From assembly GCA_016218915.1 (NCBI GenBank), contig JACRCQ010000063.1, positions 28,071 through 92,070 of the forward strand: a DNA stretch of 64,000 bases, written 5' to 3'. Within the stretch, counting starts at the first letter, position 1, and every line of letters begins with the position of its first letter. Shown here piece by piece: positions 1-10,017 of this stretch. The position numbers and the translations under genes are program-made. This stretch comes from Deltaproteobacteria bacterium. Lineage in GTDB: Bacteria > Myxococcota_A > Polyangia > Polyangiales > Polyangiaceae. The notes beneath the pieces were generated by a model. It saw only the letters and a program-made list of their open reading frames with translations. It was not told the origin of the DNA and searched no databases.

Positions 1-2057
1 AGCTCGAGCAGCAGCGTGCCTGCTGCGAGCATTCCATCGCGCACGCCCCGCATAGCCCCTGCCATCGCCAGCGCCACGAGCACCAACGCCGCGCCTGCCA
101 TCAACGGCAGATCATGCGCAAGATTGGCGCGCAGCGCCCGATCGAGCCGCGAGTAGCCCGTGATTCGCGCGGCCGGATCCACCGCCGCCACCATGGATTC
201 CACCGAAGCCTCGTGCCCAGCCCGCGGCAACACGTAGACCGCGGCGATCCAGCGCGAGCCTTCCTGCGCCAGGAATCGCGCGCGAAGCAGCACGCTCTCG
301 TCGCGCTGCGCCTCGAGCACGTCGACGAGCCGCTGGGACGGAGCGCGCATCGCCTCGAACGCAGCCTCGAACCGATCGGCCGCGAATCCGGCGCGCACCA
401 GCGCCTCGCGTAGGAGCCCGATCTTGCCGGGCAGATCGAGCGCATCGCGCTCGCGAAGACGCGCACGCTGCGTGGTCGTCGATGGAGCCAGCTCCGACAG
501 CGAGCTCATCGACGCAATGTGCTCGGAGGACGACGAGAGGCGATCCGCGATCGCGTCCGCACGCGCGCGCGCGATGTCCGCGTTCGCATCGTCGACCATC
601 ACGACCCACTGCCCGCCGCCACCCCCGAACGCGCTGAAGATCTCGTTCTGCGTCTGGATCGGCGCAAGAGCGGACGGACGCACCGACAGCACGGCAGGGG
701 CGAGCCTGGGCAGTCCGAGACCCGCGAGGACGACGAGCGGCACCAGCGCGCTTGCAGCAAGAATCCACGGAGCCGCACGCGATTCGATGCCCTTTCGAGC
801 CAGGCGCGGCCAACCTCCGGCAGCGGAGCCAGGCGCAGGGCCGCGCTCCAGCCACGCTCCGATCCAGGGAGTCACGATCAGGATCGCGGCTGCTGTCAGC
901 AGCTCCCCTGCAGCGCACAGCCAGCCGAACTGCCGCAGCGCCGCCACGCGCGACAGCCCGAGCGACGCGAACGCTGCCGCTGCCGCCAGCGCTGCCAGCA
1001 GCGTGGGCCGCGCCATCGTCGCGCGTGCCTTGCGAGCAGCTTCCGCTGCATCTAGCCCCTGGGCACGCGCGGAAAGCAGGGCCGAGTAGACGTGCACGCC
1101 GGTGTCCACGCCCACGCCGACCACTACGGATACGAACGCCACAGCGATCGACGAGATCTCGCCAAACACCGTGCCCGCGATCGCCGCGGTCCACAGCGTG
1201 CCCAACGCGAGCGGAGGAAGCACGGCCAAGAGCGCGCGCACGCGTCTGAACATCAGGGCAAACGCGATCGATGCGAGCAGCATCGATGCAGTGCCTGACA
1301 CGTACAGGTCACGACGGATCATCGCCTCGGTGGCCGCAGCGATCGCGTGTCCTCCCGTGAGATCGAATCGGAGCTCCGGCGCGCGCCCGCGCAAGGGCGC
1401 AAGCCTCGCCTCGACAGCGTCCACGAATCGACGAGCCTCCGAGCCTCGAAGCGCGCTGCCTGAGGGCACCACGACCACGAGCCGCGCCTTGCCTTCGCTC
1501 GCAACGAGCCCGCCTGCACTCGAGAGCAACCCCGGCGAACTCGCGCTCGCTCCCTCGCCCACCTTCATGCCCCGCTCCGACGGGAGCTGCGCGAGCCGCA
1601 GCGGATCCTTCTGCAGCATCGATGCGATCGCGCTCGCCCCTGGGCCGAGCAACAGCGCGCGGCTGTCGGCCAGCCGCTCGTCCATCCCCTTGGGCGTGAG
1701 CGCTTCCGCCAGCGCCCTCTGTGCGCCCGGAGAGGCATGCGCCCACGCGAGCGTCGGATCGCTCGACGCCCCTACCTCGATGTGATCGAGCGCAGCGCGA
1801 ACCTCCGGACACCCTCGCAACGCCTCGGTCGCCGTCTGTGCACCCCACCGCACGCGCTCCGGATCCTCGCCCCGCACCAGCACCATCGCGAGATCGCCGC
1901 CGCCGAACGCTCGCGCGTACACCCGGAGCGATGCGCCTTCGCCCGCGTCCGGCAGCAGCGCAGAGACGTCAGGTGACAGACGCAGCCCGAAGGCGACCGC
2001 GATCAGCGAGGCGACCGTAAGCGCCACCACGATCCACTCCCACGCGCGCGCTCTCAT
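1..2057 (-). CDS. MMPL/RND-family exporter, C-terminus outside window
   Basis: Reading the complement from an ATG at 2057, the frame is open to base 1, so about 685 residues are visible and the end is cut by the window. It starts with one membrane anchor (residues about 8-25), then a soluble domain that opens with LSPDVSALLPDAGE. A dense block of membrane helices follows, containing VVVGVGVDTGVHVYS, the signature-like helix pair of the MMPL half of RND pumps. A second soluble domain comes next, and new hydrophobic helices begin at the edge. Such pumps use proton motive force to move lipids or hydrophobic products across the inner membrane. It lies 6 bases after the methyltransferase gene, so it is probably the third gene of that operon. 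The substrate is unknown. Confidence 0.8.
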   Translation of the reverse strand, partial: MRARAWEWIVVALTVASLIAVAFGLRLSPDVSALLPDAGEGASLRVYARAFGGGDLAMVLVRGEDPERVRWGAQTATEALRGCPEVRAALDHIEVGASSDPTLAWAHASPGAQRALAEALTPKGMDERLADSRALLLGPGASAIASMLQKDPLRLAQLPSERGMKVGEGASASSPGLLSSAGGLVASEGKARLVVVVPSGSALRGSEARRFVDAVEARLAPLRGRAPELRFDLTGGHAIAAATEAMIRRDLYVSGTASMLLASIAFALMFRRVRALLAVLPPLALGTLWTAAIAGTVFGEISSIAVAFVSVVVGVGVDTGVHVYSALLSARAQGLDAAEAARKARATMARPTLLAALAAAAAFASLGLSRVAALRQFGWLCAAGELLTAAAILIVTPWIGAWLERGPAPGSAAGGWPRLARKGIESRAAPWILAASALVPLVVLAGLGLPRLAPAVLSVRPSALAPIQTQNEIFSAFGGGGGQWVVMVDDANADIARARADAIADRLSSSSEHIASMSSLSELAPSTTTQRARLRERDALDLPGKIGLLREALVRAGFAADRFEAAFEAMRAPSQRLVDVLEAQRDESVLLRARFLAQEGSRWIAAVYVLPRAGHEASVESMVAAVDPAARITGYSRLDRALRANLAHDLPLMAGAALVLVALAMAGAMRGVRDGMLAAGTLLLE

Positions 2058-2063
2058 GGCGTC

Positions 2064-2759
2064 TCAGTCCGCAGCAGCGTGGCCCTTCTTCCACGCTTCG
2101 ATCAAGCGGTTCGAAAGAGGGAGCTTTCCCCAGCTCGGAACGATCGACGTCTCCAGCCCAAGCTGCGACAGTACGCCGACCAGCTCTCCGGTCGCACGGA
2201 AGTGAAGCCCCGTGCCCTTGTGAAGCCCAAGCGCTCGTCCGATGACCTCCTGCGATCGGTTGATCAGCGAGCGCAGTCCGGTCGTGCGGTCCACGTCGCG
2301 GACATACAAACGGCCTTCTGCCGACAGCGCTGCGGCTGCGCGCTGCAGCACCCGATCCTGATCCCCGGGTTCGAGGTAGTGCAGCACGTCGACCAGGAAG
2401 ATCGTTCCTGACAGGGGAATCTCCAGGTCCCGCACGTCGCCGCGCTCGATCCGGATGCTGTCCAGCGTGCGAGTCGCGCTCGTCGCCTGCCGGACGCGCG
2501 CATCGTCCCAGTCCACGCCGATCGCGCGCAGGCCGGGCTGCACCGTCGCAAGTAGCACCAGAAGCAGCCCGTTGCCGCAGCCGAGATCGAACACCGGCTC
2601 AGGGAAAGGCGCGCGCGCGGCGAGCTGACGGTAGACCGGATCCCACGCGAGCTTGCCGCGCACATAGCCCTGCACGCTGCGGGAGTCGGCTCCGTAGCGG
2701 GCCGCAGCGTCGCGCATCGCGCGGTCCACGAGCTCGTGGGTGGCCGTCGCCGCGCTCAC
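2064..2759 (-). CDS. class I SAM-dependent methyltransferase
   Basis: This is a 231-residue cytosolic enzyme with a Rossmann methyltransferase core. The SAM-binding loop FDLGCGNG is at residues 57-64, an acidic post-motif (IGVDWD) follows at the end of strand 2, and RGDVRDLEIP and IFLVDVLHYL fit motifs II-IV. The C-terminal part (about 165-231) is probably the substrate cap. Its ATG overlaps the stop of guaB by four bases (ATGA), so the two are translationally coupled, and the MMPL exporter follows. The acceptor is not readable from sequence. With a lipid-type exporter next door, a small-molecule or lipid precursor is more likely than RNA. Confidence 0.8.
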   Translation of the reverse strand: MSAATATHELVDRAMRDAAARYGADSRSVQGYVRGKLAWDPVYRQLAARAPFPEPVFDLGCGNGLLLVLLATVQPGLRAIGVDWDDARVRQATSATRTLDSIRIERGDVRDLEIPLSGTIFLVDVLHYLEPGDQDRVLQRAAAALSAEGRLYVRDVDRTTGLRSLINRSQEVIGRALGLHKGTGLHFRATGELVGVLSQLGLETSIVPSWGKLPLSNRLIEAWKKGHAAAD

Positions 2760-4216
2760 GGCGATGAACGGTAGTTCGGAGCCTCTTCGGTGATGATCAC
2801 GTCGTGCACGTGGCTCTCTCGCAGCCCCTGGGCGGTGATGCGAACGAACTTCGCTTTCTGACGCAGCTCGAGGATCGTCGTGCTGCCCGTGTACCCCATG
2901 CCGGATCGTAGCCCGCCCACCAGCTGGAACAGGATGCTCGGCAACGAGCCGCGGTAGGGCACGCGCCCCTCGATCCCTTCCGGCACCAGCTTCTCGTCCG
3001 CTGCTCCGCCTTGCCCGTAGCGATCCTTCGAGCCCTTGCGCATCGCGCCGAGCGAGCCCATCCCGCGATACGACTTGTAGCTGCGCCCCTGGAAGAGCAC
3101 GAGCTCCCCAGGCGACTCGTCGGTGCCGGCGAACAGCGAGCCGATCATCACGCAGCTCGCCCCAGCCGCAATCGCCTTCGCGACGTCGCCCGAGAACTTC
3201 ACACCGCCATCCGCGATGATCGGGATGTTCGCCTTGTCAGCTTCGCGTGCGCAGTCCCGGATCGCAGTGATCTGGGGCACGCCCACGCCAGCCACGATCC
3301 GCGTCGTGCAGATCGAGCCAGGGCCGATGCCGACCTTGACCGCGTCCGCTCCAGCGTCGATCAACGCCCGCGTCCCTTCGGCCGTCGCCACGTTCCCAGC
3401 GATCACCTCGATCTTCGGAAACCGCTTCTTGGTGTCGATCACGGCCTCGATCACCCCCTTGGAGTGCCCGTGCGCCGTGTCCACCACGATCACGTCGACG
3501 TCGGCCGCGGCCAGCGCTTCGCTGCGCGCGATCCGATCCGCTCCAGGTCCGATGGCTGCGCCCACGCGCAACCGTCCGAACTCGTCCTTGACCGCGTTCG
3601 GATTGCGCTCGGCGTGCATCAGGTCCTTGATGGTGATCAGACCCGCGAGACGTCCGGTCGCGTCCACCACCAGCAGCTTCTCGATCCTGTGCTTGTGCAG
3701 CAGCTCCCGTCCCTTGTCCGCAGACACGCCAGGGGCGACCGTGACCAGCTCGCGGGTCATCAGCGCGTGCACCGGCTGATCCAGGTTCTTCTCGAAGCGG
3801 ATATCGCGCGCGGTCAGGATGCCGACCGGCTTGTCGTTTTCCACCACGGGCACGCCGCTGATGTCGTGCTCGCGCATGATGTCGAGCACCTGGCGAAGCG
3901 ACAGGTCAGGACGCACCGTGATCGGATCCACGATCATGCCGCTCTCGGCGCGCTTGACCTTTTCGACCTCGCGAGCCTGCTGCGCTGCCGTCAGGTTCTT
4001 GTGGATGATGCCGAGCCCTCCTTCGCGCGCCATCGTGATCGCAGTGCGCGCCTCGGTCACCGAGTCCATCGCAGCGCTCACCAGCGGGATGTTCAGCGAG
4101 ATCCGCTCCGTGAGGCGTGTTCGTACATCGACCTCTCCCGGCAGCACGTCGCTGTGGGCCGGCATCAGCAGCACATCGTCGAACGTCAGGCACTCGCGCA
4201 GGTTGTCGTCGAGCAT
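2756..4216 (-). CDS. guaB: inosine-5'-monophosphate dehydrogenase
   Basis: Converts IMP to XMP with NAD, the rate-limiting step of GMP synthesis. The (beta/alpha)8 barrel is interrupted by two CBS domains at about residues 93-205, the normal bacterial IMPDH layout. The catalytic loop GPGSICTTR has the nucleophile Cys at 303, and the flap with SYRGMGSLGAM follows. Length 486 is typical. The open frame extends 13 codons upstream to 4255, but MLDDNLRECLTFDDVLLMP is the family N-terminus, so I start at 4216. First gene of a minus-strand operon with a methyltransferase and an exporter. No riboswitch-like structure was evident upstream. Confidence 0.97.
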   Translation of the reverse strand: MLDDNLRECLTFDDVLLMPAHSDVLPGEVDVRTRLTERISLNIPLVSAAMDSVTEARTAITMAREGGLGIIHKNLTAAQQAREVEKVKRAESGMIVDPITVRPDLSLRQVLDIMREHDISGVPVVENDKPVGILTARDIRFEKNLDQPVHALMTRELVTVAPGVSADKGRELLHKHRIEKLLVVDATGRLAGLITIKDLMHAERNPNAVKDEFGRLRVGAAIGPGADRIARSEALAAADVDVIVVDTAHGHSKGVIEAVIDTKKRFPKIEVIAGNVATAEGTRALIDAGADAVKVGIGPGSICTTRIVAGVGVPQITAIRDCAREADKANIPIIADGGVKFSGDVAKAIAAGASCVMIGSLFAGTDESPGELVLFQGRSYKSYRGMGSLGAMRKGSKDRYGQGGAADEKLVPEGIEGRVPYRGSLPSILFQLVGGLRSGMGYTGSTTILELRQKAKFVRITAQGLRESHVHDVIITEEAPNYRSSP

Positions 4217-4270
4217 CTGCAGTCCATAGCGAGGTTGGCGCGACGAGCCAAGCATGGGCGCAAAGAGGCT

Positions 4271-4328
4271 GCAGGCTTCGGGCCACCCGGCACGCTCCAG
4301 GCTTCGGGCTTCGGGCTGCAGGCTTCAG
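4271..4328. repeat. intergenic AGGCTTCGGGC repeat cluster
   Basis: AGGCTTC with GGGC or TGC spacers occurs about four times within 58 bases. Similar units, including AGGCTAC variants and complements, recur at 4671-4700, 5655-5684 and 5829-5858, always between genes. Probably a host-specific dispersed intergenic repeat. Confidence 0.6.
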
Positions 4329-4670
4329 CCAAGAGCCCGCAGTCGTCGCGGATGTCCCGCGATCCCGACCGCAGCCAGCAGCCTGAGGCTGGAAGCCCAA
4401 GGCCGAGCGGCGCGCCGCGTGGGATCGCTATTCGTCCGGCGAGTCGCATGCATCGACATCCTCGGACACGACATCGGCTTGCGAGGCGTCGTCGGGTGCG
4501 TCGTCCGCAGATGCTTCGAGACCCGAATCGGCTGGCCCATCGTCCAAGCCATCGCTACCTCCGTGGCTCTTGCTGCAAATCAAGGGCCCTTCGAGAGCCG
4601 TTCCGCATCGACGGCCCAGACTGGCACGGCAGGTTGTGCCACCGGCAGCACGAGATCGCGCGTCGGCTCG

Positions 4671-4700
4671 CCTGAAGCCTGTAGCCTGTAGCCCGAAGCC
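4671..4700. repeat. intergenic GCCTGTAGCCTGTAGCCC repeat cluster
   Basis: Tandem heptamer-like units of GCCTGAA and GCCTGTA, the complement of the AGGCTTC/AGGCTAC family. It sits just past the 3' end of the kinase gene. Confidence 0.6.
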
Positions 4701-4705
4701 TCCTT

Positions 4706-5629
4706 CTACCCCGAAGGCCACCCCATGCGCGCACGCATCGCAGCCGCTGTTCGCGCGCGACGCATCTCCGCTCCAACCTCCTGCCACGAGGTCTGCGCTT
4801 CCTGCGCAGTGGCAAAGCGTTGCGACGCACCCCGGGCCAGCGTGCGCGCGAAGAACTGCTCGATGACCTTTGGCCAGCGAACGCCCGTGACTTCTTCGAG
4901 CGAAGGGGGTGGACGCCCCATCTTGAGGCTCACGACCATCTTCGCTGTCACGCCTTCGAACGGCAGATGCCCGGTCAATGCACGGAACGCCACCGCTCCC
5001 GCCCCGTAGACGTCAGCTCGCTCGTCCACTCGCGCAGCGCCGCGCACCTGTTCAGGTGCCATGTAGGCAAACGAGCCAACGGTTCCATCGAACATCGTGA
5101 GCGACGGCTCATCGACCAGCCTGGCCGCCTTCTTGATCTTGGAGACCCCGAAATCGAGGATCACCGCCCGCTCACGCTCCCCTTCCCGTCGCGCCAGGTG
5201 GATGTTGCCCGGCTTCAGGTCGCGGTGCAGCACGCCAGCCGCGTGCGCGTCCACGATCCCTTGCCAGACGTCGTTCATGATCCGATCGACTTCTCCGAAA
5301 GGAAGGTCGTTTTCCTTCTTGAGACGATCGGCCAGGGATTCGCCGCGCAGGTACTCGAACACCAGCGCCAGCCCTCCGGCCGGCGTGCGAGCTGTGTCCA
5401 GCAGCGCGCAAACGAAAGGGCTCCGGATCCGGGCAGCGACCTTGGCCTCCCTCTTGAACCGGGCCACGATGTCGGTCTTTCTCGAAGCCCGCTCCAGAAG
5501 GACCTTGATCGCGACCTGACGTCGGTCTGCCAGGCACACCGCTGCCCAAACCTCACCCATGCCGCCCCTTCCGAGCAGCTCGGTGACGCGGTATCGCTGA
5601 TCGATCAAGTCGCCGGCAGCAAGGACCAC
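4706..5629 (-). CDS. eukaryote-like serine/threonine protein kinase
   Basis: 307 residues, essentially only a kinase domain. The Gly-rich loop LGRGGMGEVW is at 19-28, the ATP lysine in VAIKV at 42, the catalytic loop HRDLKPGN at 135-142, and the DFG metal motif at 159-161. An activation-segment APE-like triad (MAPEQ) is present. There is no membrane segment or sensory tail, so it is probably soluble and may depend on a partner. It stands alone between repeat-bearing gaps and diverges from the YbjN-pspA genes. A standalone Hanks-type kinase of this kind is common in Myxococcota. Targets are unknown. Confidence 0.93.
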   Translation of the reverse strand: MVLAAGDLIDQRYRVTELLGRGGMGEVWAAVCLADRRQVAIKVLLERASRKTDIVARFKREAKVAARIRSPFVCALLDTARTPAGGLALVFEYLRGESLADRLKKENDLPFGEVDRIMNDVWQGIVDAHAAGVLHRDLKPGNIHLARREGERERAVILDFGVSKIKKAARLVDEPSLTMFDGTVGSFAYMAPEQVRGAARVDERADVYGAGAVAFRALTGHLPFEGVTAKMVVSLKMGRPPPSLEEVTGVRWPKVIEQFFARTLARGASQRFATAQEAQTSWQEVGAEMRRARTAAAMRARMGWPSG

Positions 5630-5654
5630 CGTGGTCCCACGCTAGCATTGCCGG

Positions 5655-5684
5655 CAGGCCACAGGCTACAGGCTACAGGCTGCA
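5655..5684. repeat. intergenic CAGGCTACAGGCTAC repeat cluster
   Basis: Three tandem AGGCTAC/AGGCTGC units just upstream of the kinase start. Same family as 4271-4328. Confidence 0.6.
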
Positions 5685-5828
5685 GATTTCCCTTCCCCCA
5701 CGATCCGACGCGGTGAACGCGGGCGAATCATCCTCGCCCAATGGGTGACCGCACGCCTTCCGTGCATCTCACCTTTGGCCGACGCCTACAAAACACCCTC
5801 AATCTCCAGTGCAACTCAGCTCGGCGGT

Positions 5829-5858
5829 CTGAAGCCCGAAGCCCGTGGCCTGTAGCCT
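5829..5858. repeat. intergenic GAAGCCCGAAGCCC repeat cluster
   Basis: GAAGCCC, GAAGCCC, GTGGCCT and GTAGCCT units in tandem, 30 bases before the YbjN-like start. This is the fourth copy in 1.6 kb. Confidence 0.6.
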
Positions 5859-5887
5859 CTATCCGGCCCTCCAAAGGGGGCTTGGGT

Positions 5888-6316
5888 ATGGCCGAAATGG
5901 TGGCTAAGCTCCTGCCCATCATGGCTAGGACCGCTCGAGACATCGAGGCGTACCTTTCGCAACTGGGGCGTCGCTACGAAGTGCTGGGCGACGGCACCTT
6001 TGCAATCGATTCGGGATCCGATTCGCCGGCCATTGCGGTCCGGGTCTCGGCCCCGATGGTCGAGGTGCGCGTGCTCATAGGCGAAGGGCCGAAGGACAGC
6101 CCTTCGGCCGAGCTCGCGCTGTTCCGAAAGATGCTCCAACTCAACGCGACCGAGCTGCTCTTCTGCTCCTACGGTCTCGTCGGCACCCAGATCGTGCTCG
6201 GCTCCGCTCTGGAGCTGGAAAACCTCGATCTCAACGAACTCGAAGCCGTGATCGGCGACATCGACCTGGCCCTGGCGCGTCATGTTCCGCTGCTTCGCGA
6301 GCTGTCCAAGGTATAG
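5888..6316 (+). CDS. YbjN / type III chaperone-fold-like protein
   Basis: 142 residues from MAEMVAKLLPIM. The frame is open back to 5741 but that part runs through a repeat cluster, so the later ATG is preferred. The body alternates helix and strands (RDIEAYLSQLGRRYEVL, then TFAID, AIAVRVSAPMVEVRVLIGEG, then a helix and a final LNELEAVIGDIDLALARHVP). This matches the YbjN/CesT-like chaperone fold, in which an amphipathic dimeric fold binds a partner. It lies 23 bases before pspA, and this pairing suggests an adaptor role in the PspA membrane-stress module. Family assignment is by fold pattern, not a diagnostic motif. Confidence 0.6.
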   Translation: MAEMVAKLLPIMARTARDIEAYLSQLGRRYEVLGDGTFAIDSGSDSPAIAVRVSAPMVEVRVLIGEGPKDSPSAELALFRKMLQLNATELLFCSYGLVGTQIVLGSALELENLDLNELEAVIGDIDLALARHVPLLRELSKV

Positions 6317-6339
6317 GGCCCAACCATACGGAGCCGACG

Positions 6340-7181
<842 letters not shown>

Positions 7182-7185
<4 letters not shown>

Positions 7186-9959
7186 GACTCCCCAGCCTCA
7201 CCCCGTCCGCGATGCCGCTCGACATCATGTCCATTCCCCACGCGGGAAAACCCCAGGACTTCGTCGCGCTGCTCAAGGCAAACCTGGATGACGGCTTGAC
7301 GAGCGATCAGGTCAAGCAGCGGCTCCAGGAGTACGGTCCCAACAAGCTTCCTGACCCGCCCAAGAAGAGCCGGCTGCTGCAGTTTCTCGAGCAGTTCATC
7401 AACCCCCTGGTCTTGACCCTGCTCGCCGCTGCCATCGTCGCTGTCGTCGTCGGCTTCTCCAACAGCACCGGAAGCGTGCTCAGCCGCTTCGGCGATGCCA
7501 TCGCCATCCTCCTCATCGTCGTGCTCAACGCCCTGCTCGGCTACGTCCAGGAGCGACGTGCCGCTGCTGCGCTCGATGCTTTGCAGAAGATGACCGCGCC
7601 TTCGGCGCGTGTGCGTCGCGATGGCCAGACCGTGGTCATCCCAGCAGCCGAGCTGGTGCCTGGCGACATCCTCGAGCTCGACACGGGTGACGCGATCCCC
7701 GCCGATGCCCGCTTGCTGCAGTCCATCAACCTCGCCACCGAAGAGGCGATGCTGACCGGCGAGAGCACGGCTTCCAGCAAGGACGCAGAAGCAGTGGTCG
7801 ACGAGGTGGCACCGATCGGGGACCGCGAGACCATGGTCTTCATGGCCACCACGATCGTGCGCGGCAAAGGGCGCGCCCTGGTGGTCGCCACCGGTCCCAA
7901 GACCGAGCTCGGCCGCATCGGCGAGATGATCAACAAGGCGGTCGACGAGAAGACGCCGCTCGAGCAGCGGCTCGAGAGCTTCGGCAAGCGAATCCTCTGG
8001 GGCTGCCTGGCCATCAGCGTGGTGCTCTTCGCCTGGGGCATGTTCCGGGGCGAGCGAAGCTGGAGCGAGCTGCTCCTGGAGGCCGTGAGCCTCGCCGTCG
8101 CAGCCATTCCCGAAGGGCTCCCGGCCATCACCACGATCACGCTCGCGCTCGGCATGCAGCGCATGGCGAAGCACGGCGCCATCGTGCGCAAGCTGCCTGC
8201 CGTCGAGACCCTCGGCGCTGCGTCGATCATCTGCACCGACAAGACCGGAACCCTCACCCAGAACGAGATGACCGTGCGCCAGTGCTGGGCCGGCGGTCAG
8301 CAGTACACCGTGCTCGGGCAAGGCTACGATCCCCAGGGGAGCTTCGAGATCGACGGCAAGGCCGTGGATCCTGACGCGCTTCCTGCGCCCCTCGACTACC
8401 TGCTGGCCACCGCAGCGCTGTGCAACAACGCCTCCCTGGATCGCGATCCGGAGACCGGCGGCTGGCGCGTGATCGGCGACCCCACCGAAGGTGCGCTGCT
8501 CACCCTCTCGGCCAAAGCCGGACGCTCGCGCGAGCACATGGCCCTGTCGCAGCGGGTCGTGAGCGAAGTCCCGTTCGACTCCGATCGCAAGCGGATGACC
8601 GTGATCACGCTCGATCAGCACGGACGCCAGATCGCGCACGTCAAGGGGAGCGTCGACGTCCTGCTGCCGCGCTGCGTGAAGTTCGCCGGGCTCCATGGCG
8701 TACGCCCGATCTCCAAGGAGGAGCGCGACGCGATCATGGCCGAAGCCGAGCGCATGAGCCGCCAGGCTCTGCGCGTGCTTGCCCTCGCCCGCCGCGTCAG
8801 CCCCGAAGGCGACCCCGAGGAGGAGCTCACGTTCCTCGGCCTCGTAGGCATGATCGACCCGCCCCGCGTCGGCGTCAAAGAAGCCATCGCCACCTGCAAG
8901 AAGGCTGGCGTCCGCGCTGTGATGATCACAGGCGATCACAAGCTCACCGCTGTGGCGATCGCGCACGAGCTCGGGCTGTGGGACGACGACGACGAAGCGA
9001 TCACCGGAGCGGAGCTGCAGACCATCTCGACCGAGCAGCTGCGCGAGCGGCTGATGAAGGTGCGCGTGTTCGCCCGCACGACAGCCGAGCAGAAGCTCAG
9101 GATCGTCAAGGCCTACAAGGCGCTCGGCCACGTGGTCGCCATGACCGGCGACGGCGTCAACGATGCTCCAGCGCTGCAGGAAGCGCACATCGGCGTGGCC
9201 ATGGGGCGCGGCGGAACCGACGTGGCACGCCAGGCCGCGGACCTGGTCCTGGCAGACGACAACTTTGCGACGATCGTGGAGGCGGTGCGAGAAGGCCGCG
9301 CCATCTATCGCAACATCCAGAAGTTCATCTTCTTCCTGCTGTCGTCGAACATGGGCCTGTGCGTGGCCGTGTTCGTGCTCGCTTTCAAGGGGTGGCCGCC
9401 CCTGACCCCGCTGATGATCCTGTGGATCAACCTGGTGACCAACGGCCTTCCCGCGCTTGCGCTCGGCGTGGATCCCCCGGATCCCAAGCAGATGAGCGAG
9501 CCGCCGCGCTCCTCCGGTCTCGGCCTGCTCGGCCACCGCGAGCTGTGGGGCATCCCCTTCGTGGGTGTGGTGATGGGCGGCATGGCCGTGCTGCTCTACA
9601 TGCTCGTGCCCGAAGGTTCCCAGGAAGGGCTGCTGTTCGCACGCAACTGCGCCTTCACCCTGCTCGCCCTGTCTCCGCTCATGCACTCGTTCAGCTGCCG
9701 ATCGTCGATCGGCTCGATCCTCGGCATGCGCCCGTTCTTCTCGCTGCCTCTCATCCTCGCAGTCGCCATCAGCACTGCCATCCACATGGTCGCGGTCCTG
9801 GTGCCCAGCCTGCAGCCGGTCTTCAAGACCCACTGGATGAGCGGCACCGAGTGGTCCCAGGTCCTGCTGCTGTCGGCCGTCATCATCCCCGCCATGGAGC
9901 TGATCAAGGCCGTCACGCGGATTCTGGAGCGGGCCAAGCCTCACACCCACGCACTCTGA
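7182..9959 (+). CDS. P2-type cation-transporting ATPase (Ca2+-ATPase-like)
   Basis: 925 residues from a TTG that overlaps the pspA stop (TTGA) and has a GAAGGA ribosome site. The ATGs at 7212 and 7227 are alternatives. It has the cation-ATPase N-terminal domain, a TGES actuator loop (LTGESTASS), the phosphorylation site DKTGTLTQNE with Asp at 353, and the hinge MTGDGVNDAPAL. PEGLPA in helix M4 is typical of PacL/SERCA-like P2 pumps, and several C-terminal helices include LMILWINLVTNGLPALALG. It pumps a cation, likely Ca2+, out of the cytosol. Coupling to pspA suggests a role in membrane or ion stress. A 1001-residue antisense frame here is a GC-rich shadow. Confidence 0.93.
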
Positions 9960-10017
9960 TCGGCGCCGAGCCCGCGCCGTGGCGCTCGCGCGCCTCTTGG
10001 TCTAAAGTGGCGTCGCC

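Larger units (their letters stand above)
4217..4705. other. intergenic stretch with short repeats
   Basis: This gap separates guaB from the kinase gene. It contains two clusters of AGGCTTC/GCCTGTA-type repeats (listed separately). A minus-strand frame ending at 4428 gives an acidic Asp/Ser-rich tail of about 65 residues with four Cys, but it runs back through the repeat cluster and has no convincing start, so I do not call it a gene. Nothing else was recognised. Confidence 0.5.

Noticed and set aside
4428..4787. Acidic 119-codon minus frame
   Set aside because: Passes through an intergenic repeat cluster and overlaps the kinase end, with no ribosome site.
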